Notes under the pieces: model-generated | What the model was told of the DNA's origin: nothing | Seen by the model: the letters and a program-made list of their open reading frames with translations, nothing else | Database searches by the model: none | Made by a program: the position numbers and the translations under genes | Shown: piece after piece, positions 1-10,309 of the stretch | Position numbering within the stretch: the stretch's first letter is position 1 | Layout of the letters: each line of letters begins with the position of its first letter | Assembly (NCBI GenBank): GCA_036924085.1 | Contig: JAVGWX010000012.1 | Coordinates: 6,410,478 to 6,474,477 of the forward strand | Reading direction: 5' to 3' | Origin: Ariolimax columbianus | Lineage: Eukaryota > Mollusca > Gastropoda > Stylommatophora > Arionidae | Length of the DNA: 64,000 nt

Positions 1-282
1 TGTTTCCGTTTTAATTGATAGTTTTATTTTTATTTTACGTGTTTGCCTCACTAGTTTCTACTGGCGGAGGCGCGGTTATTCCACCATAAACCGTCATTTT
101 GGGCGATAAAATTGATTATAAATTTCACAGTATTTAAACAACTTTGTTAATGTTATATATTACATACTGACTAATTAATTTACATAGAGTCCCTAATCCG
201 TTTGAAGAAAACTGAACGAAACTAATCAACAAACAGTAAGAAGGATTTTCATTCCTTCAGGTTATAAAAATGTTAATCTTCC
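1..282. other. AT-rich stretch, nothing recognised
   Basis: No ORF, RNA gene or repeat is apparent on either strand. It leads into the first minisatellite. Confidence 0.5.
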
Positions 283-793
283 AGACAGATGTTGTATAGT
301 TGCGTTTCTAGGTCCAGATGTTCTATAGTTGTGTTTCCAGGGGCATATGTTCTATAGTTTTGTTTCTATGGGCATATGTTGTATAGTTGTGTTTCTAGGT
401 GCAGATGTTGTATAGTTGTGTTTCTAGGTGCAGATGTTGTATAGTTGTGTTTCTAGGGGCATATGTTGTATAGTTGTGTTTTTAGGTGCATATGTTGTAT
501 AGTTGTGTTTCTAGGTGCAGATGTTGTATAGTTGTGTTTCTAGGGGCATATGTTGTATAGTTGTGTTTCTAGGGGCATATGTTGTATAGTCGTGTTTTTA
601 GGTGCAGATGTTGTATAGTTGTGTTTCTAGGTGCAGATGTTGTATAGTTGTGTTTCTAGGGGTAGATGTTGTATATTTGTGTGTCTAGGGGCATATGTTG
701 TAAAGTTGTGTTTCTAGGGGCATATGTTGTATAGTTGTGTTTCTAGGGGCAGATATTGTATAGCTGTGTTTCTAGGATCAGATGTATAGTTGT
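283..793. repeat. 29-bp minisatellite, first block
   Basis: Imperfect tandem copies built around GATGTTGTATAGTTGTGTTT, followed by CTAGG plus GTGCA or GGGCA variants. The spacing between units is 29 bp, giving about 17 copies. The same unit resumes at 1905-2131, so the sequence between looks like an insertion into the array. Confidence 0.9.
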
Positions 794-798
794 GTTTT

Positions 799-1102
799 CC
801 CCCGGTCTAACACCACCCGGTCTAACACCACCCGGGCTAACACCATCCGGTCTAACACCACCCGGTCTAACACCACCCGGTCTAACACCACCCGGTCTAA
901 CACCACCTGGTCTAACACCACCCGGTCTAACACCACCCGGTCTAACACCACCCGGTCTAACACCTCTTGGTCTAACACCTCTCGGTCTAACACCTCCTGG
1001 TCTAACACCTCTCGGTCTAACACCTCTCGGTCTAACACCACCTGGTCTAACACCTCTCGGTCTAACACCACCCGGTCTAACACCACCCGGTCTAATACCA
1101 CC
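799..1102. repeat. 15-bp minisatellite (CCGGTCTAACACCAC)
   Basis: About 20 tandem copies of a 15-bp unit, with CACCAC and CACCTC versions grouped in the middle. Because 15 is a multiple of 3, several frames on both strands stay open. On the plus strand one frame reads GLTPP-type pentapeptides and runs directly into the GIY-YIG remnant that follows. I treat the peptide repeats as a by-product of the unit length. Confidence 0.93.
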
Positions 1103-1436
1103 CAAAGCAGAATTCTTCAAAGAGGGATTCGCATGCAATTCCCGTAACCTCATCGATTCTATCATCTGTCCCCAGTGTGGTATGACATACATTGAGGAAA
1201 CGGGTATGGAACTGCGTGAGCGTTTCCGCCAACACCTCAACGACAACCGCACTGGTTCCCCAATTGCTAGCCACTTGAATGGTCCTGAACACCGGAGTAA
1301 GGCTGACGTCAGTGTCACTGGGCTAGTGTCTTGCTTCTCTGACGATCGTCATCGATTCGCGCTTGAGAATAGACTTATCTCCAACATGGGTTGTTTCCAA
1401 CCGAAGGGTATTAATATCTTCCATATCTTTTCTTAA
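1103..1436 (+). pseudogene. Penelope-like element GIY-YIG endonuclease domain, C-terminal remnant
   Basis: The last ~110 codons of an ORF that opens upstream inside the 15-bp array. They carry the signature of the C-terminal GIY-YIG nuclease of Penelope-like retroelements: CNSRNLI, then ICPQCGMTYIEETG, then LRERFRQH with the conserved arginine, then a PIASHLNGPEH segment. In active family members this domain nicks target DNA. Here the usual YIGET/YVGET reads YIEET, so the motif glycine is missing. No reverse transcriptase lies upstream; the sequence there is tandem repeat. The element is therefore 5'-truncated and almost certainly dead. Downstream sequence to about 1895 matches the 3' region of the second PLE fragment near 4.86 kb. 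The family assignment rests on motif recognition. Confidence 0.75.
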
Positions 1437-1895
1437 AACCTCATACTGGCCCCCATCTATTTGTCTTCTTTTGCTTCCCCCTTTATTCTATCAGTATTCG
1501 CCCACTAACTTCCTATATTAATCTCACCCCCTCCCGGCTTCTGTCACCTTCTTTTTGTTCTCCCACCTGGACCACTATTTGCCCGTTTCCATATTTGGCC
1601 CCCACTGGCTTATCCGGCGCATTCCTCATCACGTCTTACGCTCTGCTGGCCACCTTATTTGACCTGCCGTCCTTCATATTCAGTCAAGCATCTGGGCCAG
1701 CCTGTCGCTTAAATAGACTGGGACTTCTATCAGATAAGTAGACCATTTCTTCCTTATATGTTGATTTGTTGGTTTATTATTTTTTGTCCCTTATGAAGGC
1801 AAATTGGTCGTAACGTAGGTTTTGTTTGTGGTCTCGGTGTGGTATCTGACCATTTTAAAGTTTTGATTAAACTCAACCGTAATCAACTGTTACAT
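1437..1895 (+). mobile_element. PLE 3' untranslated region with hammerhead-like relic
   Basis: Non-coding sequence following the GIY-YIG stop. Around 1785-1840 it reads TTTGTCCCTTATGAAGGC...GGTCGTAACGTAGG, which aligns with TTTGTCCCTGACGAAGGCC...GACCGTAACTTAGG at 4856-4892. Both resemble a decayed hammerhead core (CUGANGA, short stem II, GAAA). Hammerhead motifs are known from Penelope-like elements. In both copies GAAA reads GTAA. Confidence 0.5.
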
Positions 1896-1904
1896 TTTTT
1901 GTCA

Positions 1905-2131
1905 TGTTTTTTGCCCATGTTTCTATGGACAGATGTTGCATAGTTGTGTTTCTATGGGCAGATGTTGAATAGTTGTGTTTCTATGGGCAGATGTTGCATA
2001 GTTGTGTTTCTATGGGCAGATGTTGAATAGTTGTGTTTCTATGGGCAGATCTTGCATAGTTGCGTTTCTATGGACATATGTTGTATAGTTGTGTTTCTAT
2101 GGACAGATGTTGTATAGCTGTGTTTCTAGTA
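1905..2131. repeat. 29-bp minisatellite, second block
   Basis: About 8 copies of the 283-793 unit, mostly with CTATGGGCAGATGTTG. Together with the first block it brackets the 15-bp array and the PLE fragment. Confidence 0.88.
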
Positions 2132-2149
2132 ATTGTATGAACCTAATCA

Positions 2150-2458
2150 TACTATAAGGACCCGAATATCACTAAAGGAACCTAATCCCCCAACTGGATG
2201 CTAATACCACGATAGGACCATATCCTACTATAGGATCCTAATCCCTCGAAAGGACCATATCCCACTATAGGATCCTAATCCGACAATAGGACTATAATCC
2301 CACTATAGGATTCTAATTCGACGATAGGACCATATCCTACAATAGGATTCTAATCCCACGATTGGACAATAATCCCACTATATGATCCTAATCCCACGAT
2401 TTGACCATAATCCCACTATAAGATCCTAATCCCACGATTGGACCATAATCCCACTATC
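2150..2458. repeat. 38-bp minisatellite, dimer of ~19 bp
   Basis: Tandem copies alternating AATCCCACTATAGGATCCT and AATCCCACGATAGGACCAT, giving a 38-bp dimeric unit repeated about 8 times. It runs straight into a minus-strand copy of dispersed repeat DR1. Confidence 0.88.
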
Positions 2459-2575
2459 CGGTCCACCTTCATCAGCATGCTCGGGAGGTAAGAACAGTTT
2501 TTGCAACCCGCCATTTAACGTCTTCTTCAGGATGCACAAAAGAGTAAACTTACGCATTGTGGGCATTAGAAACAC
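2458..2575 (-). repeat. Dispersed repeat DR1, copy 1
   Basis: On the minus strand it reads AATGCCCACAATGCGTAAG...GGCGGGTTGC...GAGCATGCTGATGAAGGTGG. It aligns with the copies near 20.7, 27.2 and 39.2 kb. The downstream part of the unit is cut off at the 38-bp array. Confidence 0.75.
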
Positions 2576-2614
2576 AACAACGACGAGGACGACGACAACA
2601 ACAACAACAACAAC
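2571..2614. repeat. AAC/GAC trinucleotide microsatellite
   Basis: Short run of ACAACAACGACGAGGACGAC followed by (AAC)n next to DR1 copy 1. Confidence 0.85.
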
Positions 2615-2686
2615 ATGTGAGATGAATGCGTGAGCCTGTAAACCTGTGGGGATCGATTTCCGATGAGTTACCACATTGGCGCTCAC

Positions 2687-2813
2687 CTGAGCGTTCATTT
2701 TTTCACACAGCTCATAGTAATCAAGTTTGTGTAAAATGATGTCGACAATCCATGGAAAATAATGGTCTAATATCCTGGTTGGCTGCATCAGGTCCATATT
2801 CCCTTGGGCATTG
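2687..2813 (-). CDS. Putative single coding exon, unknown protein
   Basis: A 127-bp minus-strand segment bounded by a plausible acceptor (GATATCAG before 2813) and a good donor (GCTCAG|GTGAGC, GT at 2686-2685). It encodes about 42 residues with ordinary protein composition, including GNMDLMQPTRILDHYF and DYYELCEKMNAQ. The frame stays open from 2845 through the exon but continues downstream into an AAC/GTT microsatellite, consistent with an exon ending at the donor. I do not recognise the family. It could instead be part of an unrecognised transposon. Confidence 0.3.
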
Positions 2814-2974
2814 CTGATATCAAAATTGTAGGGCATATAAATCACAAGTGATCAAATCAAATTTTAATCAATATGAATTTCTTTGTGTGTTTTTTACTTT
2901 TTTGTGGTTCAATAGATATTTATAACATTTGTAATAACATTATTTTCGTTTATCGAAACTGTTCATGCTGAGTT

Positions 2975-3085
2975 CAGATAAATGTTGACGTTCTTTGGCA
3001 GCCAGTTACGGTGGCTCTTTCGCACATTTCGAGTTTTTCCTGAGAAGGTGTACCGACATCCTCCTGGATGTAGTGCAAATTGAGG
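2975..3085 (+). repeat. Dispersed repeat DR1, copy 2 (diverged)
   Basis: GGCAGCCAGTTACGGTGGCT...CCTGAGAAGGTGTACCGACA...TCCTCCTGGATGTAGTGC aligns block by block with the 39.2-kb copy. It lies in the opposite orientation to the copy at 2458-2575. Confidence 0.5.
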
Positions 3086-3489
3086 CTCTACAGAAAACGC
3101 ACTACTATAAGGATTACAGTGTCGATCCTTCATCACGCTGGCCACAGGCTGCTAGGAGACACAATGTGTACGAGTGTGGACCTGAGACCTGCAGACTTCA
3201 CGGTTTCCTCATTATTCTTCGATTTCAGCAAAGAATTTTACCTTAAAGGAACGTTCGACTCAGCGGTTTGTTTACCTGCATTGTAACAAAGAAGGAATTG
3301 CTTCATAACCTCGAGATATAGGATATGTTATAATGCATCCAGAGTGACATACAACTTGTGTATGCACACTGCATGACTACTTAAAGACCAGCGACCTTTA
3401 AACTACTATAAATCTCCCGGCGCGATCTTTCAATATGATTAAACGCTGCAATGAAATACGTTTTTTGAAAGTTAGAATCATATCGAATA
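3086..3489. other. No gene seen
   Basis: Unique-looking sequence with only short incidental ORFs and no recognisable motif. Confidence 0.45.
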
Positions 3490-3800
3490 TAAATGGTATA
3501 TGTCACGTTGATATTTATAAAATACCAAAGTCATAGGTCATGTTGATATTTATAAAATACCAAAGTCATAGGTCATGTTGATATTTATAAAATATCAAAG
3601 TCATAGGTCACGTTGATATTTATAAAACATCGAAGACATAGGTCACGCTCATATTTAAAGGATATCAAAGTCATAGGTCACGTTGATATTTAAAGGATAT
3701 CAAAGCCATAGGCCACGTTCATATTTAAAGGATATCAAAGTCATAGGTCATAACCATATATTTGTAGGATACCAAATCGATATGTCACCTTGATATTCAT
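3490..3800. repeat. 35-bp minisatellite (a)
   Basis: About 9 copies around TCATAGGTCATGTTGATATT with a 35-bp spacing. The TATAAAATACCAAAG half drifts to TAAAGGATATCAAAG in the later copies. Confidence 0.9.
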
Positions 3801-3969
3801 CACTGAATAACATGCTGCTTGCTGGAATGGACGCCTAAAAGCGTTGGTAGTCTAAGAAAGAACATGTGAAGTGGGATAATTCTCAAAAATGTACGGTCGT
3901 TTAATTAGATCTGCAAGCATGTATAGTCACTTTTATTTCCATCATATAAGGGAGCATCTTATAGTAGTA

Positions 3970-4137
3970 TCTCGTAGTTGCCCTCTAGTCGTCTTGTCCG
4001 TGACTTGCCACTGGGGTCGGGCGGCTCGAGACGAGAGAGTGAGGATAAACATAGCGCATTTATCCCTAACAAAATATATCGCTGGTAAAATAAATTATGC
4101 CATCATCGTCTACGATGGACGGCGGCCTTTGCCTTTG
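3970..4137 (+). repeat. Dispersed repeat DR2, copy 1
   Basis: Shares a ~170-bp core with 34442-34612: TATCTCGTAG, CTAGTCGTCTTG, GCCACTG, GACGAGAGAG, ATAAATTATGCCATCATCGT and TTGCCTTT in the same order and spacing. The CTAGTCGTCTTG and CGAGACGAGAGAG blocks are partly inverted to each other, so a hairpin is possible. This is a short interspersed or MITE-like element of unknown class. Confidence 0.8.
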
Positions 4138-4556
4138 ATAAGGGAAGCTATGTCTGAAGACGAATTGCTTGTTCACAAACATTCAAGTTCAGCGTTAGTG
4201 TCATCATTTATGTGCATGAATTAGATTCAACAAGGACTCGGAATAGTGGACATGTTTTTGGATGAGTGATTATGGTACGAAGATTGCAGTTTTATAAGTT
4301 GGTAGTGACTTTCATGGATCGACATTCACATCTGCGTTCCAACAGAAGTGAAATGGCACGTGTTTATTAGTTGTACCCGTAGGATCGTTGGAGATGAAAA
4401 TGTCGTTCATCAAAATGCCTACACATGTCAAATGTTATGTTTTGCTATAGAAGTCACACTCACAGCTTGCTTAATAAAGCATATGGTGACACCGCAAAAT
4501 CGTCTCATGTAGGCGTCATGAAAAATAGATAACAAACAGTTTTTCTCTTCTTTGTA
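4138..4556. other. No gene seen
   Basis: Unique-looking sequence. The ORF ending at 4224 spans DR2 and has no recognisable domain. Confidence 0.4.
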
Positions 4557-5030
4557 ATGATTATTCATGAATCTGTGTACCCGTGTCTTAGTATGTATGT
4601 GTGTTTTGATATTTGTTTGTTTTATCTGCGATTTTTTTGTTTGTTTGTTTTGTGTGTGAGTTGTTCATGTTTACTGTTTTTCTACCTGTGTGTAATCATT
4701 TTGACCATTTCTTGTTTGGTCCACTCTATTTCACAACTGGCATACTGTGTCTCGCACTTTCCTGGCACATATTTGTGATGGCGACGAATTGTAACACCTC
4801 GTTTGACATCGTGTCTTGTTTTAGTTGTGATCTGTTTGTTGTTTTTGTTCATTCTTTGTCCCTGACGAAGGCCTTATGACCGTAACTTAGGTATAGTATT
4901 GTTTGTCCCCTGCGGGGTCACACTAAGCCGTTACTTAAATGTTTTTTTAATCGACTTTCGTTATTAAATCGAGCCGACTACCTTTATTATTTGACTCTTG
5001 CGGCGCATGTGCATGCGCTACACTCCTTAG
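4557..5030 (+). mobile_element. Second PLE 3' fragment
   Basis: T-rich sequence in which the frame ending at 4879 closes with SLSLTKAL, a tail I associate with Neptune-type Penelope-like elements. A hammerhead-like core (CTGACGAAGGCCTTATGACC then GTAAC) and CTGCGGGGTCACACTAAGCC follow at 4861-4927. The block from 4856 aligns with 1785-1840 downstream of the GIY-YIG remnant. No protein domain survives here. Confidence 0.5.
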
Positions 5031-5715
5031 CGTTTATAAATATATATATATATGATTGCACGTCTATCTGTTTTCATACAATATAACATAAATTTAAGAG
5101 TGACGACATTCAACTTTGATATTGGCAGTAAGAGAACTTGAGTACAATAAAAGAGGAAGGGAGTCCTTCAGCAGACGCATTCGCTAGTCGGTAATGAAGT
5201 GGTTAGCGACTTCAGTTTACTAAGCCATAGCTTGTATGAGGTTAGGTGGTCAATACCCGCCCTTGACGCCTTTCTATTCTATAAAAGTAAGTCAGGCACC
5301 ATATATAACTGGATCGAATTGAGCGTAAAGGTTGTAAGAGTTGAACCCGTTACGCTTGCAGTGAAAAACAAGTACTTTGGACTACTGCACTAATATGGGT
5401 AATTCATGAGGACGGTTATACACGTTAATACAGGTTTCAACCTGAGGGTTTGTCTGCACAGACATAACAACACAGACTAACAATGGCAAGCTATGATAAA
5501 CGAATAGCGGGACAAGCTTGCTATGTTGTAGATATGCGGGTCGTCTTTGTACTACATCATCCATTACTTTATGTTGGACTGACCCTCGCCTTTAGAAGCA
5601 GTACTTGCGGTATTCATCTCGCTATATTTCTCTCTTTCTCTCCCTATCTCTCTTTCACTCGTTCCCTCTCTGCCATACTCTCTTTCTTCACCATCTCTCT
5701 GTCGTCTGTCTGTAG
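5031..5715. other. TA microsatellite and unassigned sequence
   Basis: A short (TA)n run lies at about 5038-5054. The remainder has only short ORFs and a CT-rich patch at about 5625-5710. It ends at ATCG (5716-5719), the left target duplication of the LTR. Confidence 0.45.
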
Positions 5716-5719
5716 ATCG

Positions 5720-6900
5720 TGTAACAGTTCCAGCTGGAGAATGAGTGTCTAGGGCTGGGGAGATTGGGCTGGCGACTCTGGGAAAAAAGGTTGTCTGAAA
5801 GCGTGCCAAGGTCAAGCACCGCCTCCACACTAGGTCGACATAGGACACGAGGAGTTTAAGTGAAAGAATGTGTCTGGTACGGGGGAGGGTGTATTGGAGC
5901 TGAGGTAGGGGTTTGTAGCTAACCACTCTGGCGTTCCGAATTATCTTTTTGTAGTGGGGGCTGGTGACAATCGGATGCCGCCACGACTGGCTACGACATT
6001 TTAGAGTGACAGGGATTCGGGGGTAATCATCCATTAACAACTAGTTGGGATTAGTAACAAATTAGAGGGATGGCTAAGTCAGACAACTAACATGAGACCA
6101 TTGGACCGTCATGATGTTGCTTGAGGCTATAAAATACTTGGCAAAGGTGAACTCAAGGAGACTGGCTAGGAGAGAGATTGGCTAAGAGAGTGACTGATAG
6201 TCTGTTAGCACTCTGAGAGTATGAGTTTGCAGAGTGACTAAACCAGCATACACGTTATGTCGTGTGAATACGTGAAGTGATACAAGTAATTGTGAATGCA
6301 CATATCGCCTATGGAGGAGATCTGAATACCACCAGTATGTGTATGCACATATCGACTGAGTATCTGACCACAAGTGAGTACGTGATCCAACTATAAGTGA
6401 CGTGATCTAATTGCAAATGAATGCACAGATCGTCTGATCATATGTGAACCGATTGTATGTGGATGTACAGATCACCTGACTAAAGGTGATCTAATTGTTT
6501 GTGAATGCACATAACAAGTGAGTACGTAATACGATCGTGAGGACGAGTGTGGGTTGAGTGTGCAAATAATGAGAGTGCAGAGGATGGAGAGCTTGGGTTA
6601 TGTAGTTTGGGGACATTTCAAAAGCTAGTGCCTAAAACCGCCGATGTAGTTCAATATATAAATATATAGATACATATGTATTATGATTATTTAGTTCAGA
6701 TGTATTTTGTTTTTTGTGTGTTAATATCGCTTTTATTGATTTGCATTTTAATAAATGATAATGTTATATGTTATGACTGGATAGTGTTTACTGTGTTATT
6801 TACTGTGTGAAGTCGTGTCGTGGTGTAGATACATGTAGTAACTCTTTAGATAAGTACTAAAAAACTGCTAACTACTCAGATAAACCTAGACTCTGCCACA
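5720..6900 (+). mobile_element. Solo LTR of an LTR retrotransposon, copy 1
   Basis: A 1181-bp element starting TGTAACAG and ending CTGCCACA. It is flanked by the 4-bp direct repeat ATCG (5716-5719 and 6901-6904). A TATA-like box (CTATAAAATA, ~6127) and a polyadenylation signal (AATAAA, ~6750) lie in the order expected of an LTR. The whole length aligns with a second copy at 35039-36896. No gag, protease or pol follows on either side, so a solo LTR left by recombination is the simplest reading. The superfamily cannot be assigned; a 4-bp duplication would suit Gypsy. Confidence 0.72.
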
Positions 6901-6904
6901 ATCG

Positions 6905-6969
6905 AGCATCCAGTATTGGTTGAACTATCTCACATATTACCTGGGTCTCTTATGATGCAATCGTCACCC

Positions 6970-7013
<44 letters not shown>

Positions 7014-7112
7014 TCCTCTTTCTCTGTCGTCATGTCTCTATATCTAACCATCCAGTACCGGTTAAACTATCTAACAAATTAACTGAGTGTCTTGTCATAG
7101 AGTCGTCCCTCA
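6905..7112. repeat. Local duplication around a CT microsatellite
   Basis: CATCCAGTATTGGTTGAACT (from 6907) is repeated as CATCCAGTACCGGTTAAACT (from 7049), with about 65 bp of alignable sequence each. A (CT)n run at ~6973-7009 lies between. Confidence 0.75.
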
Positions 7113-8477
7113 CTCGCCCATCTCCTGGCTAGATTACAAGCCTCGTCGGAGCATTGCCCCGAAGGAAGAAAAAGATTGTTATCGCAGACGAGATTTCAAC
7201 ATGCCATCCCATTAATTGTTGCGACATTTGAGCGCCACAATGCAAATAGGTCTTTTTTCCGTTGTGCATGATTGTAGTTGCGTGGGTCTCGCGTGTTTTA
7301 GATCATTTAGATAGAAAGGTAATTGCAAGTTATTCGTCTTCATTGTTTGTCATCAGGCATGCATATCATTGGTTCCAGTAGAGTCATATATGTGGCCGTC
7401 TGTGTGATCGTGTTGTTGTTTACTGTGTTCTATAACCCTAAGCTCGTGTACCCGTCTATTCGGTCCTGATTTCTTAACTTTATGGAGGCAGCAGGGCCAT
7501 GGACTGAAACTTCAGCTTCACAATTCCCAACGTACTGATTTTGAACCCCGAGATGTCCAGACACAAACCTTTTTCTTGCTGCGATCGCTTCTCCGCGTAC
7601 ATAAAGTAATAGCAGCCTCCAGTCTGCACACCTGTCAAGAAACGTGTAACAGCCAAATAGGTTGGCGGTGGTAAAAAACGATGTTCTGTTAAGGATATTC
7701 TGCTTACTTTAGTTTCCTAACTGTTTCTATCCTCCACCTACCTGCAAAGAAGTAGTTGTTGGGTGCCAGAGTTGTTTGTCACAGGTAAGCTGGCTTACAG
7801 GATATCGGGCCTTCCTTACCCGAGAACGGCTCCTTCCAGAGTGAACACCGCGTGGTTTAGCCAGGCGGTCAAGTCTGCTACCACATGATGGTCACTGTAA
7901 CATGTAGCTTAAGAAAGCCATACGGCGGACTTGACTGTTGCTTTATGTCCCCCTAGCGTTTGAGCTACTGAAGAACATCAAATCAGTGAAATCCCCATAT
8001 TCCCTGTGTAGCATAGAACTTGAATGTAAAGTTGTCAGGTGCACCTATGAGACGTCATTTTACAATGATGTTCACGAATATCAAGAAACCTTCAAACGTG
8101 CCTTGGTCTGCCATGTGCCTATGTCCCACGAGTTACAGTGAAAAACCTATGACTACTAACAGGATCGTCCATCAAGGTATGAACAAACCAACCGCAGGGC
8201 GTCCACATTATCTCTGACATAATCTGGACTTGAGCTACCAATCTGTCAGTAACTTTGTCACACTTCCTCAAAACGCGTATATTATCTCGGGCTACAGATT
8301 CTGAACGCCGGATCGAGGCTAGATATCACTTTAGTCGTCATTCACGCCTCCGTAGTACAGATTTGACACTGAAGTTGAAAATACTCATCGTCGAGCCGAA
8401 TCGGATCTCTGTGGATCTGCATAGGCGACACAATATGATCAAATCCAATTGGTTTCCGGGATACATGCAGACGGTTT
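7113..8477. other. No gene recognised; possible LINE-A leader relic
   Basis: Only short ORFs without recognisable domains (for example 7938-8141). Near 7725-7790, CCTGCAAAGAAGTAGTTG...CCAGAGTTGTTTGTC faintly resembles the LINE-A 5' leader at 33290-33345. The match is weak and could be chance. Confidence 0.35.
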
Positions 8478-8483
8478 GTCGTA

Positions 8484-9745
8484 AGTCTTTACCCTGACCA
8501 TAAAGAAGTAGGAGGAGAAAGTTGAAATTTGGCACAGTGCTTATTCGTTCTCAATGTAGCTACTACCTGAATTTATACATTTCTGCAATCTCCGCGTGAC
8601 CTTGATAAGACCTTCAGAATAAAGTAACCTATTTTTCGAACTAAACCAATTATCGCAAGCCAGTGTGACGTCACTGTCAAAATGATTTCCTTTCAGCTGT
8701 TTTTTAAGATTTGGAAAAAGAAAAAAAGTCTGATGAAGCTAAATCCGGAGAATATGGTGGGTGTGGAAGTATTTCGATATTCAAATCGTTGGCTGTTTGC
8801 AGCATTAGCCTTGCTCTATGGTAGGCCGCGTTATCTTGAAGCAAAGGCAGAATTTGAGTGCGCGCTATCCCTCGTTTTCTGGTCACAGTCTTTCTTAATT
8901 TGGAAGAGAGATCGGCATAATATTGCCCATTAAGCGTGTTGCCATGAGGCAGTTAATCTTTCAACATGACACCTTTGCCGTCCTCCAAAACAATCAACAT
9001 CACTTTTCTTGCAGATTTCAGTACTCTCTGCTTAACATGTGTTGGTGAGCCCGGGATTTTCCACTGCATGCTGGAAATTTTGGATTTTGGATCATCATGG
9101 TGAACCCAAGTCTCATCTACTGTCGGCATGATCGGCAACATGTTTTTCGACAGACACATTTTGAGCAACTGGCCACAGCAATCAACCCTCCTTTGTTTCT
9201 GTTCACTTGTCAGCAGACGCGGGACCCAGCGGGCACACACTTACCTCATGCTCAATCTGTTGTGTAAAATTCTAAAAACTACTTTCAATCAGTTTTGCTG
9301 ACCTAGATATCTCTGCAAATTATCATTTTCCTATCCTGATCAATGGCTTCCTTCACTGTCGCAGCAAAACTGAGGATGGTCTTCCTGATCTTGGAAGATC
9401 AGCAACAGGGAAACGGCCACACTTAAACTGCCTACAACAGTTTTTTTTACAGAAGCCTACAAAGGACATAATTCCTCAAACACTGGTTCCATCTCCCTAT
9501 GTATTTCTGTAGGTATTTTCTGCTGCAATATCAAAAATTGTTTCACAGTTCTGACCTCTGATTTATCAATTGTTCTGACAAACCGTTAGAGTAGTAGATC
9601 CGGTCAATAAGGTGTTCTGCGTCATGCACCATATCGGGAATGGAGGGAAATTCCTACGCCTTAAGTCCAGTATAAATTGAAAGAGCTACATTTGTGTCAA
9701 ATTTAAACGTTTACCTCCTACTGCTTCATAGTCAGGGTAAAGACT
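8484..9745 (-). mobile_element. Full-length degenerate mariner transposon
   Basis: Terminal inverted repeats frame a dead mariner transposase. The left end reads AGTCTTTACCCTGACCATAA and the right end, on the minus strand, AGTCTTTACCCTGACTATGA, continuing into GAAGTAGGAGG or GCAGTAGGAGG. TA dinucleotides flank both ends (8482-8483 and 9746-9747), as expected for Tc1/mariner insertion. A few bases outside the TA also match (TTGTC), so the exact termini could be slightly further out. The length of 1262 bp is typical of mariner elements. Confidence 0.85.
8545..9600 (-). pseudogene. Mariner-family transposase (DD34D), inactivated
   Basis: Cut-and-paste transposase read on the minus strand through several frame changes. 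The N-terminal DNA-binding part survives as EVRTVKQFLILQQKIPTEIH (~9580-9520) and is then frameshifted with stops. The catalytic core follows: CARWVPRLLTSEQK, VDETWVHHDDP (first Asp), MQWKIPGSP, LLQDNAAYH (second Asp) and PHPPYSPDLASSD (third Asp), with 34 residues between the second and third Asp. One in-frame TAA after GKGVMLKD (~8950) splits the core. A frameshift after SSDFF restores NLKKQLKGNHFDSD near 8680. The C-terminus ends near 8545. All three acidic residues remain but the gene cannot be translated intact. Confidence 0.88.
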
Positions 9746-9756
9746 TATGACAATCC

Positions 9757-10198
9757 CCTGGTAATGTGGCGTAATGTTTTCGGTCACTAATGCCGGCAGG
9801 TTAGTGCCACCGCCCTCTTCTGTAGATATTCCCCACACGTGAGTAGTTCATTATTCCCTACACCCCCCCCCCCCCCCCCCCACTTCATTCCTACTTCCAC
9901 CCCCATTTGTAATAAATCATCACAGCTGTCAGTGGATGTAGTCTTACAGAGCAGAGGTACTCATACATGATTTCAGCTAGACACTGTGGTTTTGCGACGT
10001 GTCTACAAGGGTTCCATTAGATGGAGCTTGAGCAAGATAGTATAACGGGTATAACGCAGTTTTGTATGAGAAACTTGTGAACAGGGGTCGAGTTGCCCTG
10101 TGTGACGATTTGTAGTGCAGAACTGGCACACAATTTGTTTGATTATCTCAGGTTTGACAAGTCATTAGTCTGCATTCTGCCATTACGGGTGTTTAAGA
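9757..10198. other. Poly(C) tract and unassigned sequence
   Basis: A 19-base C run at 9863-9881. No gene or other repeat recognised. Confidence 0.5.
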
Positions 10199-10199
10199 T

Positions 10200-10309
10200 T
10201 GTGTTGTACATATCAGAATATAGCAACATGGTACACATATCACAATGAAGAAATTTATTACACATATCAGAATGAAGTAATCTATTCCGTACATATGAAT
10301 GAAGCAATT
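10200..10309. repeat. 27-bp minisatellite, left part
   Basis: Imperfect copies of ATATCAGAATGAAGTAATCTATTC-like units, broken at 10309 by LINE-A and resuming at 12589. The last 13 bases before the LINE (GAATGAAGCAATT, 10297-10309) are repeated exactly at 12589-12601. Confidence 0.8.
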
